Below, one piece after another: positions 17,602 to 26,030 of a stretch of 64,000 nt of DNA. The stretch covers positions 1,748,501 through 1,812,500 of the forward strand of contig NZ_CP083371.1 in the NCBI RefSeq assembly GCF_017488845.2, written 5' to 3'. Every line of letters begins with the position of its first letter. The first letter of the stretch is position 1. The position numbers and the translations under genes are program-made. The DNA is from Ensifer canadensis (GTDB lineage Bacteria > Pseudomonadota > Alphaproteobacteria > Rhizobiales > Rhizobiaceae). The notes under the pieces are model-generated. The model did no database searches. It worked only from the letters and a program-made list of their open reading frames with translations, and had not been told where the DNA came from.

Positions 17602-17625
17602 GCCGGGCCCATTGTCGGGCCCGGC
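17602..17625 (-). terminator. hairpin after the solute-binding-protein gene
   Basis: GCCGGGCCC-ATTGTC-GGGCCCGGC forms a perfect 9-bp stem 22 bases beyond the stop codon. It has no T-run, so it probably protects or attenuates the mRNA and sets a higher level for the binding protein than for the downstream genes. Confidence 0.6.
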
Positions 17626-17646
17626 ATCGCCATCATCTCGACCCAA

Positions 17647-18648
17647 TCAGAACGGGTACTTGGCGTAGTTCGACTTGTCGACGTCGACCCATGCCTGGCC
17701 GACCACGATCACGCCGTCGCCGGCACCCTTCTTGACGGTGACCTTTTCGTAGCCGGCAACGCCGAGGTCCATGCCGTCCTTCAGTTCCTCGTCCTTCAGC
17801 ACCATGTCGGCGACCTTGTTCATGACGTAGCCGGCATCCTTCGGATCCCAGAAGCTGATGCCGTCGACAGCGCCCGATTCGAGGTAGGAGCCGGTGTCCT
17901 TGGGCAGGCCGATGCCGAATACGCAGGTCTTGTCCTGCAGGCCGGCTTCCTCGACGGCACGGCCGATGCCGATGACGTCGATGGCCGAACCGCCCTGGAA
18001 GCCCTTGATGTCAGGGTACTTGCGCAGGATCTCGCGCGCCTTTTCATAGGCGCGGTTGGCATCATTGAAGGATTCGTTCTTCTCGGAGACCAGTTCCATC
18101 TCGGGGTATTTCTGGGCGTTTTCCGAACCGCCGTCGGCCCACTGCACATGGGTCAGGCTGCCGAGCGAGCCGACGAAGGAGGTCCACTTGCCGGACTTGC
18201 CCATGCATTCGGCGATCTTCTCGTTGAAGCGCGCGCCAAAGACCTTGTTGTCGAAGGCTTCGATGTCGACGAGCGTGTTCTTCATATTATCGGCTTCATG
18301 GGTGATGACTTTGATGCCGCGCTGGGCGGCGCGCTTCAACACGCCTTCGAGGGCGGAAGCATCCATCGGCACGACGGCGATCGCGGCAACCTTCTTGGCA
18401 ACCAGATCTTCGATCAGACGGCCCTGCTGGGCTGCGTCGGCCTTGCCCGGGCCGACCTGGCTGGTGGCTACACCGGGGTTTTCCTTGCCATAGGCATCGA
18501 CGCCTTCGTTCATGCGAGTAAACCAGTTCTCGCCCGTGACTTTCACCACCGTGACGATGCTGGGGGTTTCCTCGGCAATGGCAGCCGTGGTTGCAGTCAG
18601 TGCTCCAAGCGCGACGGCGCAGGCAGCGAATTTACGAATGGCAAGCAT
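17647..18648 (-). CDS. periplasmic sugar-binding protein (LsrB/RbsB-like)
   Basis: The product is 333 residues with a Sec signal peptide (about residues 1-25, ending AAIAEE). The mature part is a type I periplasmic-binding fold: IVTVVKVTGENWFTRMNEGV at the first strand, then AIAVVPMDASALEGVLKRAAQRGIKVITHEAD. That order of motifs is shared with LsrB-type autoinducer-2 receptors and with rhamnose/ribose binders. I cannot decide the ligand. The start at 18648 is set by GGAGGA five bases upstream. It lies second in the operon, behind a permease gene. Confidence 0.88.
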   Translation of the reverse strand: MLAIRKFAACAVALGALTATTAAIAEETPSIVTVVKVTGENWFTRMNEGVDAYGKENPGVATSQVGPGKADAAQQGRLIEDLVAKKVAAIAVVPMDASALEGVLKRAAQRGIKVITHEADNMKNTLVDIEAFDNKVFGARFNEKIAECMGKSGKWTSFVGSLGSLTHVQWADGGSENAQKYPEMELVSEKNESFNDANRAYEKAREILRKYPDIKGFQGGSAIDVIGIGRAVEEAGLQDKTCVFGIGLPKDTGSYLESGAVDGISFWDPKDAGYVMNKVADMVLKDEELKDGMDLGVAGYEKVTVKKGAGDGVIVVGQAWVDVDKSNYAKYPF

Positions 18649-18726
18649 GCATTCCTCCCAAAGAACCTTCGAATTTTGACAGATCGACCGGCGTGCGAAG
18701 GCATCTCGCCGGCCCTGGAACTTGGA

Positions 18727-19713
18727 TCAGCCGCGCAATGCCTTGAACCAGGCCTTGGCGTCGAAGCCGGATGTCGCGAGAAAGACGAGCAGAAGCACGC
18801 CCCAGGCGAGGTCGCGGAAGAAGTTGGAAATGTCCATGAAGTTGAACAGGCTCGACAGGATCTGCAGCGACGTCGCCGACAGGACGACACAGATCACCCG
18901 GCCATAGCCGCCCTCAGGGCGAACGCCCGCCATGACGGCGATGAGAATGGCGATCAGCACGTAGGAATTGCCGTAGTCCCACTTCACGCTCGAGGTGCGC
19001 GCGGCGATCACGATGCCGGCGACCGACGCAAGCACGCCGCAGGCGGTATAGGTCAAAAACAGGATGCGCTTTTCCGCAATGCCGGCATAGCGCGCGGCCT
19101 TGGCATTGTTGCCGAGCAGCAGGAGCCTGAGGCCGAACGGGCTGTAGCGCAGCACGCCGCCGAGGATGAGAGCAATCAGTAAGAAGAGCGCAAAGCACAG
19201 CGGCACGCCGAGAACCGGTGTGTTACCGAAGGCGTCGAGCGGCTCGATGAAGCCGAGGCCCAGCGCCGAACCGTTGGTGAAAGCGATCGCAAGGCCGGTA
19301 AAGAACAGCTGCGTGCCAAGCGTGGCGATGATCGGCGTCAAGCCGGCGCTCGAAATCAGAAACCCATTCAGCATTCCGCCAACTAGGCCGACGAGCAGTG
19401 CTATGCCGGCAAAGCTCCAGCTGAACAGCAGCGGCGCGTCATCGGGCGAAACCGTGTCGCGCAGCACGAGATAAGCGATGACACCCGAAAGGTTGGCAAG
19501 GGCGATGCCCGACAGATCGATGCCGCCATTGCCCGAGATCATCGCCAGCATCACGCCGAGCGCGAGAAGCCCGAGCTCGGGGACTTGGCCCGCCATGGAT
19601 TGCAGGTTGTAGATGTCGAGGAAACTGGCACCGACCAACACGCCGCCCGCTACCAGCACAGCAACGTTGACGACGGCCAAAAATGCCAACTGGCGATCAA
19701 CCCGAAATTCCAA
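18727..19713 (-). CDS. sugar ABC transporter permease (second subunit)
   Basis: The product is 328 residues of the BPD_transp_2 class with about nine membrane helices. Visible landmarks are SGNGGIDLSGIALANLSGVI and VMAGVRPEGGYGRVICVVLSA. I start it at a TTG (19713) because GGAGGG lies six bases upstream; an in-frame TTG at 19746 would add 11 residues with no ribosome-binding site. It is the first gene of the operon permease-SBP-ATPase-permease-kinase, which runs leftwards from the operator-like site at 19856. Confidence 0.85.
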   Translation of the reverse strand: MEFRVDRQLAFLAVVNVAVLVAGGVLVGASFLDIYNLQSMAGQVPELGLLALGVMLAMISGNGGIDLSGIALANLSGVIAYLVLRDTVSPDDAPLLFSWSFAGIALLVGLVGGMLNGFLISSAGLTPIIATLGTQLFFTGLAIAFTNGSALGLGFIEPLDAFGNTPVLGVPLCFALFLLIALILGGVLRYSPFGLRLLLLGNNAKAARYAGIAEKRILFLTYTACGVLASVAGIVIAARTSSVKWDYGNSYVLIAILIAVMAGVRPEGGYGRVICVVLSATSLQILSSLFNFMDISNFFRDLAWGVLLLVFLATSGFDAKAWFKALRG

Positions 19714-19855
19714 AGCGCGCCCTCCGTCATTGTCGTTCGCAGGCAAGCGCAGTCACGGCTCCCAGCGTGCTCCTAGGCACGCTCCGTGAGCGCGCACCCG
19801 GACCTCTTTCGAGTTCGGATGCCGCGACGGCCGACCTGATGAGGTCGGCGATGAC

Positions 19856-19888
19856 ATTTGCCAAAGACTGTTGTGTATTGTCAACACC
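19856..19888 (+). promoter_or_regulatory. candidate operator of the SorC-type regulator (site B)
   Basis: The sequence is ATTTGCCA, a nine-base gap, then TTGTGTATTGTCAACACC, an imperfect palindrome. It parallels site A at 12691-12720 in both parts. It lies in the 564-base region (19714-20277) between the ABC operon and the flavoprotein gene, about 140 bases upstream of the first permease. The rest of that region contains no gene I can support. Confidence 0.5.
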
Positions 19889-20277
19889 AATCTATCGCGG
19901 CCGGCTTATTTATCTGAAAAGTTTGGCGTTTCCCCCAGCAGAGTACAGTCCCCGTAACGCAATTTTCGGCGCGCATTCCGCGCATCAGGAGAAAATGAAC
20001 GACGTCGAGAGCTAACGACGTCAAGGGCTCGTGACTTATGAAGCTGTCAGCGCCACGTGCGATCCACTCTGCAGCGGCCCTGCGTCGTCGCGGTGATAAG
20101 AAAAAACCCGAGTTCGAGGAGATGCACCCTTGTCGACGGCTCTGTCGTGATGGAGAAATCCTGTTTGCAGAGTGCAGGCTCTGGTCGTGCAGCACGATAA
20201 TTATGTCGTAGACAGGCTCTAATCGCAGCGCCGCAAATCCTAAAATCCGGCTTCAGTTTCAATCAGGGTCGCAATCA

Positions 20278-22839
20278 ATGGCAGAGTTTCCTCAAAAGGC
20301 GAAGGTCGTAATCATCGGGCTGGGTGGCATCGTTGGTGCCTCGATCGCGCATCACCTGATCGAGCGCGGTTGGGACGACATCGTTGGCATCGACAAGTCC
20401 GGCATCCCGACCGATATCGGCTCGACGGCGCACGCGTCCGACTTCTGCTACACGACCAGCCACGATTATCTTTCGGTTTGGACGACGCAGTATTCGATCG
20501 ACTTCTTCGAGAAGATGGGTCACTACGCCCGCATTGGCGGCCTGGAAGTCGCGCGTACCGGCGACGATGTCTGGATGGAAGAGATCAAGCGCAAGCTTTC
20601 CTCCGCCAAGGCCTTCGGCACCCGCGCCCACTATGTCTCGCCCGCGGAAATCAAGAAGATGTTCCCGCTGATCGAGGAAGATCAGGTCATGGGCGGCATG
20701 TTCGACCCGGATGCCGGCCTCGTCATCCCGCGCTCGCAGACAGTTGCTGGCAAACTGGTCGATGCGGCCGAGAAATCCGGAAAGCTCCAGATCTTCGGCA
20801 ACACGCCGGCAAGGTCGCTCATCGTCGAGAACGGCCGCATCAAGGGCGTCGTCACCCATCGCGGCACGATCATGGCCGACCATGTCGTCGTCTGCGCCGG
20901 CATCTGGGGCCGCCTGATCGCCGAAATGGTCGGCGAGGATCTGCCGGTGATGCCGGTCGACCATCCGCTCACCTTCTTCGGCCCGTATAACGAATTCGAA
21001 GGCACCGGCAAGGAAATCGGCTTCCCGCTCCTGCGCGACCAGGGCAACTCCGCCTATATGCGCGACACCGGCGATCCGAAGACCACCGAAGGTGGCCAGA
21101 TCGAGTGGGGCTATTACGAGACCACCAACCCGCGCCTCTGCCATCCGCGCAACATTCTCGAAAAGCACGAGGCACGCCTGTCGCCCTCGCAGCGCGACCT
21201 CGATATGGAGCAGATCATCGAGCCGCTCGAGCGCGCCATGGAACTGACGCCGATCCTCGGCGAACTCGGCTACAATGAAGGCCATTCCTTCAACGGCCTG
21301 CTGCAGGTCTCGGCCGCCGGCGGCCCCTCCTGCGGCGAGAGCCAGAAGGTGCGCGGCCTCTGGTACTGCGTCGCCATCTGGGTGAAGGACGGTCCCGGCT
21401 ACGGCAAGCTGATCGCCGACTGGATGACGGACGGGCGCACTGAGATCGACCACGCCTCGATCGACTATTCTCGCTTCTACCCGCACCAGCTGGAGGAGAA
21501 GTTCATCGAGGGCCGCTGCTTCGAGGCGGCGCAGAAGATCTACTATCCGGCCGTGCACACGCGCGAGCCCTATGCCAGCGGCCGCAACGTCAAGCGCTCG
21601 CCCTTCTACGAGCGCGAGAAAGAGCTCGGCGGCTACTTCATGGAACTCGGTGGCTGGGAGCGCGCCCATGGCTACGCCGCCAACGAGCACCTCCTAGAAA
21701 AATACGGCAACCGCGTTCCAGTGCGCCAGAACGAGTGGGACAGCCGCCATTTCTGGCGCGTGTCCAACGCCGAACATCTGGCGATGAGCGAGGATTGCGG
21801 TATCGTCAACCTCTCGCACTTTCATATGGTTGACATCGAAGGCCCTGACCACGTCGAGTTGCTGGAGTGGCTTTGCGCCGCCAAGATCGGCGGCGACGGC
21901 AATATCGGCAAGGGCATCTACACCCATTTCCTCGATGACGAAGGAATGGTACGGGCCGACTTCACCGTCTTCCGCATGGCCGATCGCTGCCGTCTCGTGA
22001 ACGGCGCCGATGCCGGCCCGCGCGACTTCCAGTACATGCGCCGCGTCGCCGAAGATCGCGGCCTTGACGTCACCATCACCGACGTTTCGGAGAAGTTCAT
22101 CACCATCGGCATTTGGGGCCCCAACGCCCGCGAAACGCTGAAGAAGGTGGTTGCCGATCCGGCCGGCCTCGATCTCGAGAACTTTGCTTTCGCTGCGATC
22201 AAACCGATCGAAATCGCCGGCAGGAAGGTCACCGCCTTCCGCATCTCCTATGTCGGCGAGCAGGGCTGGGAGTTGCACATGAAATATGAGGACGGCCTCG
22301 CCGTCTGGGACGCACTGCGCTCAACCGGCGTCATGGCCTTCGGCGTCGAAACCTATGCAAACTCGCGCCGTCTGGAAAAGAGCCTGCGCCTGCAGAATGC
22401 CGATCTTCTCACACAGTACAACCTCATCGAGGCCGATCTGGCTCGTCCGAAGGTGAAGGACGTGGACTTCCGCGGCAAGGCGAAACATCTTGAATACAAG
22501 GCACGTGAGCACCAGCCGGCCATGCTCTGCACGCTCATCCTCACGGAGAATACCGATAGAAACGGCGTGAAGCGCTACCCGGTCGGCAGCCTGCCGGTCA
22601 TGGACCCGGAAACCGGCGCGGTGCTGGTCGACGAACTCGGCCGCCGCTCCTATACCACCTCCATCGCCTTTGGGCCGACGATCGGCAAGAACATCGCGCT
22701 TGCCTATCTGCCCTGGTCGCACTGCCAGGTCGGCCGCACGCTAAACGTCGAATACTTCGCCGAAACCTATCCCGTCGAAGTCGCCGGCGTTGGTTACAAG
22801 CCGCTCTACGACCCGGAGAACTTGAAGCCGCGAAGCTGA
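20278..22839 (+). CDS. FAD-dependent oxidoreductase with GcvT domain (dimethylglycine/sarcosine dehydrogenase-like)
   Basis: The product is 853 residues. Residues 1-410 form the DAO-type FAD domain (VVIIGLGGIVGASIAHHLIERG dinucleotide fold). It is followed by an FAO-M linker and, from about residue 480, a GcvT aminomethyltransferase fold with a C-terminal beta-barrel. This is the architecture of dimethylglycine and sarcosine dehydrogenases, which demethylate an N-methyl amine and pass the one-carbon unit to tetrahydrofolate. A His in GSTAHASDF lies where the flavin-linking His sits in dimethylglycine dehydrogenase. It is a single-gene unit with its own terminator. The MTHFR-like gene at 8538 could use its folate product. 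The substrate is inferred. Confidence 0.85.
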   Translation: MAEFPQKAKVVIIGLGGIVGASIAHHLIERGWDDIVGIDKSGIPTDIGSTAHASDFCYTTSHDYLSVWTTQYSIDFFEKMGHYARIGGLEVARTGDDVWMEEIKRKLSSAKAFGTRAHYVSPAEIKKMFPLIEEDQVMGGMFDPDAGLVIPRSQTVAGKLVDAAEKSGKLQIFGNTPARSLIVENGRIKGVVTHRGTIMADHVVVCAGIWGRLIAEMVGEDLPVMPVDHPLTFFGPYNEFEGTGKEIGFPLLRDQGNSAYMRDTGDPKTTEGGQIEWGYYETTNPRLCHPRNILEKHEARLSPSQRDLDMEQIIEPLERAMELTPILGELGYNEGHSFNGLLQVSAAGGPSCGESQKVRGLWYCVAIWVKDGPGYGKLIADWMTDGRTEIDHASIDYSRFYPHQLEEKFIEGRCFEAAQKIYYPAVHTREPYASGRNVKRSPFYEREKELGGYFMELGGWERAHGYAANEHLLEKYGNRVPVRQNEWDSRHFWRVSNAEHLAMSEDCGIVNLSHFHMVDIEGPDHVELLEWLCAAKIGGDGNIGKGIYTHFLDDEGMVRADFTVFRMADRCRLVNGADAGPRDFQYMRRVAEDRGLDVTITDVSEKFITIGIWGPNARETLKKVVADPAGLDLENFAFAAIKPIEIAGRKVTAFRISYVGEQGWELHMKYEDGLAVWDALRSTGVMAFGVETYANSRRLEKSLRLQNADLLTQYNLIEADLARPKVKDVDFRGKAKHLEYKAREHQPAMLCTLILTENTDRNGVKRYPVGSLPVMDPETGAVLVDELGRRSYTTSIAFGPTIGKNIALAYLPWSHCQVGRTLNVEYFAETYPVEVAGVGYKPLYDPENLKPRS

Positions 22840-22882
22840 GATTTTCCAGCCCCTCGGCCTATCCGCAGTGGACCTCTCTTCA

Positions 22883-22917
22883 CGCGCCTGCTTGCTTCAA
22901 GCGGGCGCGTTCGTTTT
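22883..22917 (+). terminator. Rho-independent terminator of the flavoprotein gene
   Basis: CGCGCCTGCTTG (22883-22894) and CAAGCGGGCGCG (22898-22909) form a 12-bp stem with one wobble, followed by TTCGTTTTT. Confidence 0.85.
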
Positions 22918-23039
22918 TGGCGTTCGTTCATTATGCCTGCGCCCCTGGAATTTGTCTGTTGTTCGGATACCGGAGCCGCCAGTGTGCGAAGGACATGACG
23001 TTGGTGAACTTTGAGCCGGCGCGCTTTGCCATCAGCCTT

Positions 23040-23166
23040 TGTGCGGGCGGCGGCAACGTCATCGGCAGGCGAGATCGTCGGGTTCTGGACGATGCTGATG
23101 GTGCAGCCGTCCTGCTTCAAAATGTCGTAGACACTCCTCCAGCCGGCGCCATCGGCGGACCCACGC
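23040..23166 (-). pseudogene. alpha/beta hydrolase N-terminal fragment
   Basis: The minus strand reads GSADGAGWRSVYDILKQDG, then SIVQNPTISPADDVAAA, about 42 codons in all. This matches the N-terminal region of a rhizobial alpha/beta-fold hydrolase family as I know it (the part before the nucleophile elbow). Nothing before or after it continues the domain, so the catalytic triad is absent. The surrounding 22918-23321 holds no intact gene. Confidence 0.6.
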
Positions 23167-23321
23167 TACGAAATGCCAGCCGAGGAGCGATGGTACACCT
23201 CAATTCGGAGCGTCCATCCTGATCGGGTAGTCAATCGATAGACGATGGGTTGTGCAAAGTTTGAGTTGACCGTTTCCGATGGCGAGGCGACACTTGCAAC
23301 CTGCAGCAAGACAGGAGGAAA

Positions 23322-23630
23322 ATGATGGCCGAGCCAGATCCCTGGCGCCACATGGCAAGCGCGCCGAAAAACGGCAGTCGGATCCTCGTTACGATCCGCC
23401 CGTCCGAACAGGGGGCGGCAGAAGTTGACCTCGCATATTGGTCGAATGGCGATCAGTTCGGTGCAGAAGGCTGGCGCGCCTCTGATTCCTCGCCCGGCCG
23501 CATCATCGAATACGCCGAGCCCGAATTGAAGTGCTGGATGCCGATGCCCTCGGCCAATCTCAATCGCACCTCAATGCCCTCACCCTGGGAAGGCGAAGAC
23601 GAGCGAGAGCTCGACGGATCAGGGATTTAA
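23322..23630 (+). CDS. conserved hypothetical protein (about 100 residues)
   Basis: The product is 102 residues, starting MMAEPDPWRHMASAPKNGSR, with a well-formed AGGAGG ribosome-binding site four bases before the ATG. The WRHMASAPKNGSRILVTIRPSEQG and AEPELKCWMPMP segments look like a small protein I associate with Rhizobiaceae, possibly an OB- or SH3-like fold; I cannot give a function. The last about 20 residues are hydrophilic and acidic. No operon partner. Confidence 0.7.
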   Translation: MMAEPDPWRHMASAPKNGSRILVTIRPSEQGAAEVDLAYWSNGDQFGAEGWRASDSSPGRIIEYAEPELKCWMPMPSANLNRTSMPSPWEGEDERELDGSGI

Positions 23631-23827
23631 GAACTCGCGCCGCCATGTTGCGCTTCCTCGTACACGACGGGGTCAAAAGGACTTTTGAGACGTGTGCTTG
23701 CAGCCTGTGGAACGCCTAATCTCAATCCGACGTAAAGGTCGCCTTGGGTAGAATTGAACCACTGCCCCTTGGCCCGTCTGTTACGAATGTCTGTCGTAGC
23801 ATTAGACCGCCGGAACCAGTGGCTATC

Positions 23828-24778
23828 CTAGCCAGAAACGCCGCACCGTTGCGCATAGGCCTCCATCTCGGGCTTCAGCCCGGCAAAAGCCGAGAGCACG
23901 TGCATCTTGAGTTGCAGCGCTGCTGGCCCAGGCGGCATCAGTTTTGATTGCACGAAGCCAAGCGCGCGCGGCACGCCGCTCGGCAGGATGGGTAACGCGG
24001 TGATGTTGTCGGTTTCCCGCCGAGCGAAGACCACGCCGAAGGGCAGCACGGCGAGGCTGTCAGAATGGGCGAGATGGGCGAGAATGCCGGCGAGCGAGGC
24101 GCCGGAGAAATTGATGCGCACATGCTCGGCGCCCAGATTGACTAGCGCAGTTCTGAGATCGGCGCTCAGCGGACTTCCGGCAGGTGGCTCGATCCAGGGA
24201 TACCGCAGCAGGTCGGCAGGCAGGAGCCTGTCCGATGCAAGAAGCGGATGTCCCGAGCGACAGGCAACCACATTGCGCCCTGTCAGGATCGGGTCGAAGG
24301 TCAGATCGCTATCTGCATCGAAGACCTCGACCGGACAGATCGCGAGGTCCAGCTGCCCAGCTCTGATCTTTTCGGCAAGGCTCGTCGTGTAACCATAGAC
24401 CTGCTCGATTCTAACGTTCGGCCTTGTCCGCTGGAATTGGCCGACCATCGCCGAGACCAGCGCGTCCATGAAAAACGGCGTGCCGCCGATCCTGATATCG
24501 CCACGCTCGCCACGCCTGAATGACTGGGCCACGTCGCTCGCTCGCGCCGTTGCGCGCCGTACCGCTGCACCGAGATCGGCAAGATCCCGACACAAGGGAG
24601 TCGGCTCCATCGGGCGGCGGTTGCGCAGAAACAATGGCTCACCCAGCCGCTTTTCCAGAAAGGCGACTGTGCGTGACAAGCCGGGCTGCGTCATTCCCAG
24701 CATTTCCGCCGCCTCGGACATGCCGCCGGCATCGACGATCGCCCAGAGCTGTAGCAGATGGCGCGGATCAATCTGCAA
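23828..24778 (-). CDS. LysR-type transcriptional regulator of the aromatic operon
   Basis: The product is 316 residues. An N-terminal winged helix-turn-helix (about residues 5-62, LLQLWAIVDAGGMSEAAEMLGMTQPGLSRTVAFLEKRLGEPLF) is followed by a LysR effector-binding domain. It starts at a TTG (24778) with GGGAGA upstream. It is divergent from the four-gene aromatic operon, and a perfect inverted repeat in the shared promoter (24816-24835) fits a LysR recognition site. Its inducer is probably the aromatic substrate or a ring-cleavage product. Confidence 0.88.
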   Translation of the reverse strand: MQIDPRHLLQLWAIVDAGGMSEAAEMLGMTQPGLSRTVAFLEKRLGEPLFLRNRRPMEPTPLCRDLADLGAAVRRATARASDVAQSFRRGERGDIRIGGTPFFMDALVSAMVGQFQRTRPNVRIEQVYGYTTSLAEKIRAGQLDLAICPVEVFDADSDLTFDPILTGRNVVACRSGHPLLASDRLLPADLLRYPWIEPPAGSPLSADLRTALVNLGAEHVRINFSGASLAGILAHLAHSDSLAVLPFGVVFARRETDNITALPILPSGVPRALGFVQSKLMPPGPAALQLKMHVLSAFAGLKPEMEAYAQRCGVSG

Positions 24779-24815
24779 GAAGAGATTCTCCCAAGTTCCG
24801 TGTTCCGCTCACAAC

Positions 24816-24835
24816 ATAACATAATGGTATGTTAT
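24816..24835. promoter_or_regulatory. LysR-type operator
   Basis: ATAACATA-ATGG-TATGTTAT is a perfect inverted repeat of 8-bp arms. It contains the T-N11-A pattern expected for LysR proteins and lies 38 bases before the LysR start and 100 bases before the maleylacetate reductase start. Confidence 0.7.
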
Positions 24836-24934
24836 CTGGAGATATCATTATTCGAATTCACCTTCGTCCGTCGCTACTGTTTTCCTCGAGATGGAGCCGC
24901 AAGCGATTTCGCGGCCCCGTTCAGGGAGGAACCG

Positions 24935-25990
24935 ATGAGGGAATTCGACTATCAGGGGTCCCCGGCAAGAATTAGGTTCGGCGCCGGCGCCCGCGCGGGG
25001 GTGGCAGAAGCTGTTGAAGCCTTGGGCTGCAAGCGTGCCCTCGTGCTCTCCACACCACAGCAAGCCAACGATGCCGGTGCCATCGTCAACCTTTTGGCGG
25101 ATCGCGCCGCTGGATTGTTCACGCAGGCGACCATGCACACGCCCGTCGAGATCACCGAACAGGCGCTCAAGGCCATGCGCGACAACGACGCGGACTGCAC
25201 CGTCGCTTTCGGCGGCGGCTCGACTACCGGGCTCGGCAAAGCGATCGCCTATCGCCTCGATACGCCTCAGATCGTCATACCCACAACCTATGCCGGCTCG
25301 GAGGTCACACCCATCCTTGGGCAGACTCAGGCGGGGCGCAAGGAGACGGTACGTGCAGCGTCGATTCTGCCGGAACTGGTGATCTATGATCCGGAACTCA
25401 CGCTCAGCCTGCCGGTCCCAATGACGATGACCAGCGGCCTAAACGCCATGGCCCACGCCGCCGAGGCACTCTACGCTCGCGATCGTAACCCGATTTCCTC
25501 GCTAATGGCGACGGAAGGCCTGAGAGCCCTCGCTGAGGCCCTACCGCGCATCGCTATGGCGCCGCGGGATCTGTCGGCCAGAAGCGATGCACTCTACGGC
25601 GCCTGGCTGTGCGGCACTGTGCTTGGCACAGTCGGCATGTCGTTGCATCACAAGCTCTGCCATGTGTTAGGGGGGGCCTTCGACCTGCCGCATGCGGAGA
25701 CCCATGCGATCGTTCTGCCCCACGCAATCGCCTTCAACGCGGCCGCCGCTGCCGACGAACTTCGGCCGCTCAGTGCGATTTTCGGGGAAACCTCCCCCGG
25801 TGCGGCAATACACGGTTTTGCGGTCAAGATCGGCGCCCCGACAGCCCTCAGGGAGATCGGTTTTCGGGAGGAAGATATCGGCCGCGCCGCGGAGATCGCC
25901 ACAGCGAACCCCTATTGGAACCCGCGGGAAGTGACACGGGCCGATATTCACGCGCTGCTCGCCGCGGCATGGCGAGGCGACGCGCCCTGA
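24935..25990 (+). CDS. maleylacetate reductase
   Basis: The product is 351 residues, an iron-type alcohol dehydrogenase fold. It carries VAFGGGSTTGLGKAIA (NAD(P)H-binding), VIPTTYAGSEVTPILGQT (TTYAGSE motif conserved in maleylacetate reductases) and the metal-ligand region HHKLCHVLGGAFDLPHAETHAIVLPHAIAFN. It reduces maleylacetate to 3-oxoadipate. AGGGAGGA precedes the chosen ATG; the frame runs 59 codons further upstream into the promoter. It is the first gene of the operon, with the next gene 40 bases on. Confidence 0.92.
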   Translation: MREFDYQGSPARIRFGAGARAGVAEAVEALGCKRALVLSTPQQANDAGAIVNLLADRAAGLFTQATMHTPVEITEQALKAMRDNDADCTVAFGGGSTTGLGKAIAYRLDTPQIVIPTTYAGSEVTPILGQTQAGRKETVRAASILPELVIYDPELTLSLPVPMTMTSGLNAMAHAAEALYARDRNPISSLMATEGLRALAEALPRIAMAPRDLSARSDALYGAWLCGTVLGTVGMSLHHKLCHVLGGAFDLPHAETHAIVLPHAIAFNAAAAADELRPLSAIFGETSPGAAIHGFAVKIGAPTALREIGFREEDIGRAAEIATANPYWNPREVTRADIHALLAAAWRGDAP

Positions 25991-26030
25991 ACGCGCGCGC
26001 CGAGACATATCTGCAAAACGGGAGGATAAC

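Noticed and set aside
19995..20015. Six-codon ORF (MNDVES) behind AGGAGAAAA upstream of the flavoprotein gene
   Set aside because: It has a good ribosome-binding site, but nothing supports a leader-peptide mechanism: no codon bias, no attenuator hairpin following.
23745..23820. Possible tRNA or tRNA relic on the minus strand (GTGGTTCAATTCTACC resembles a T-arm)
   Set aside because: The acceptor stem does not pair, the anticodon arm cannot be drawn and there is no CCA, so I do not annotate a tRNA.
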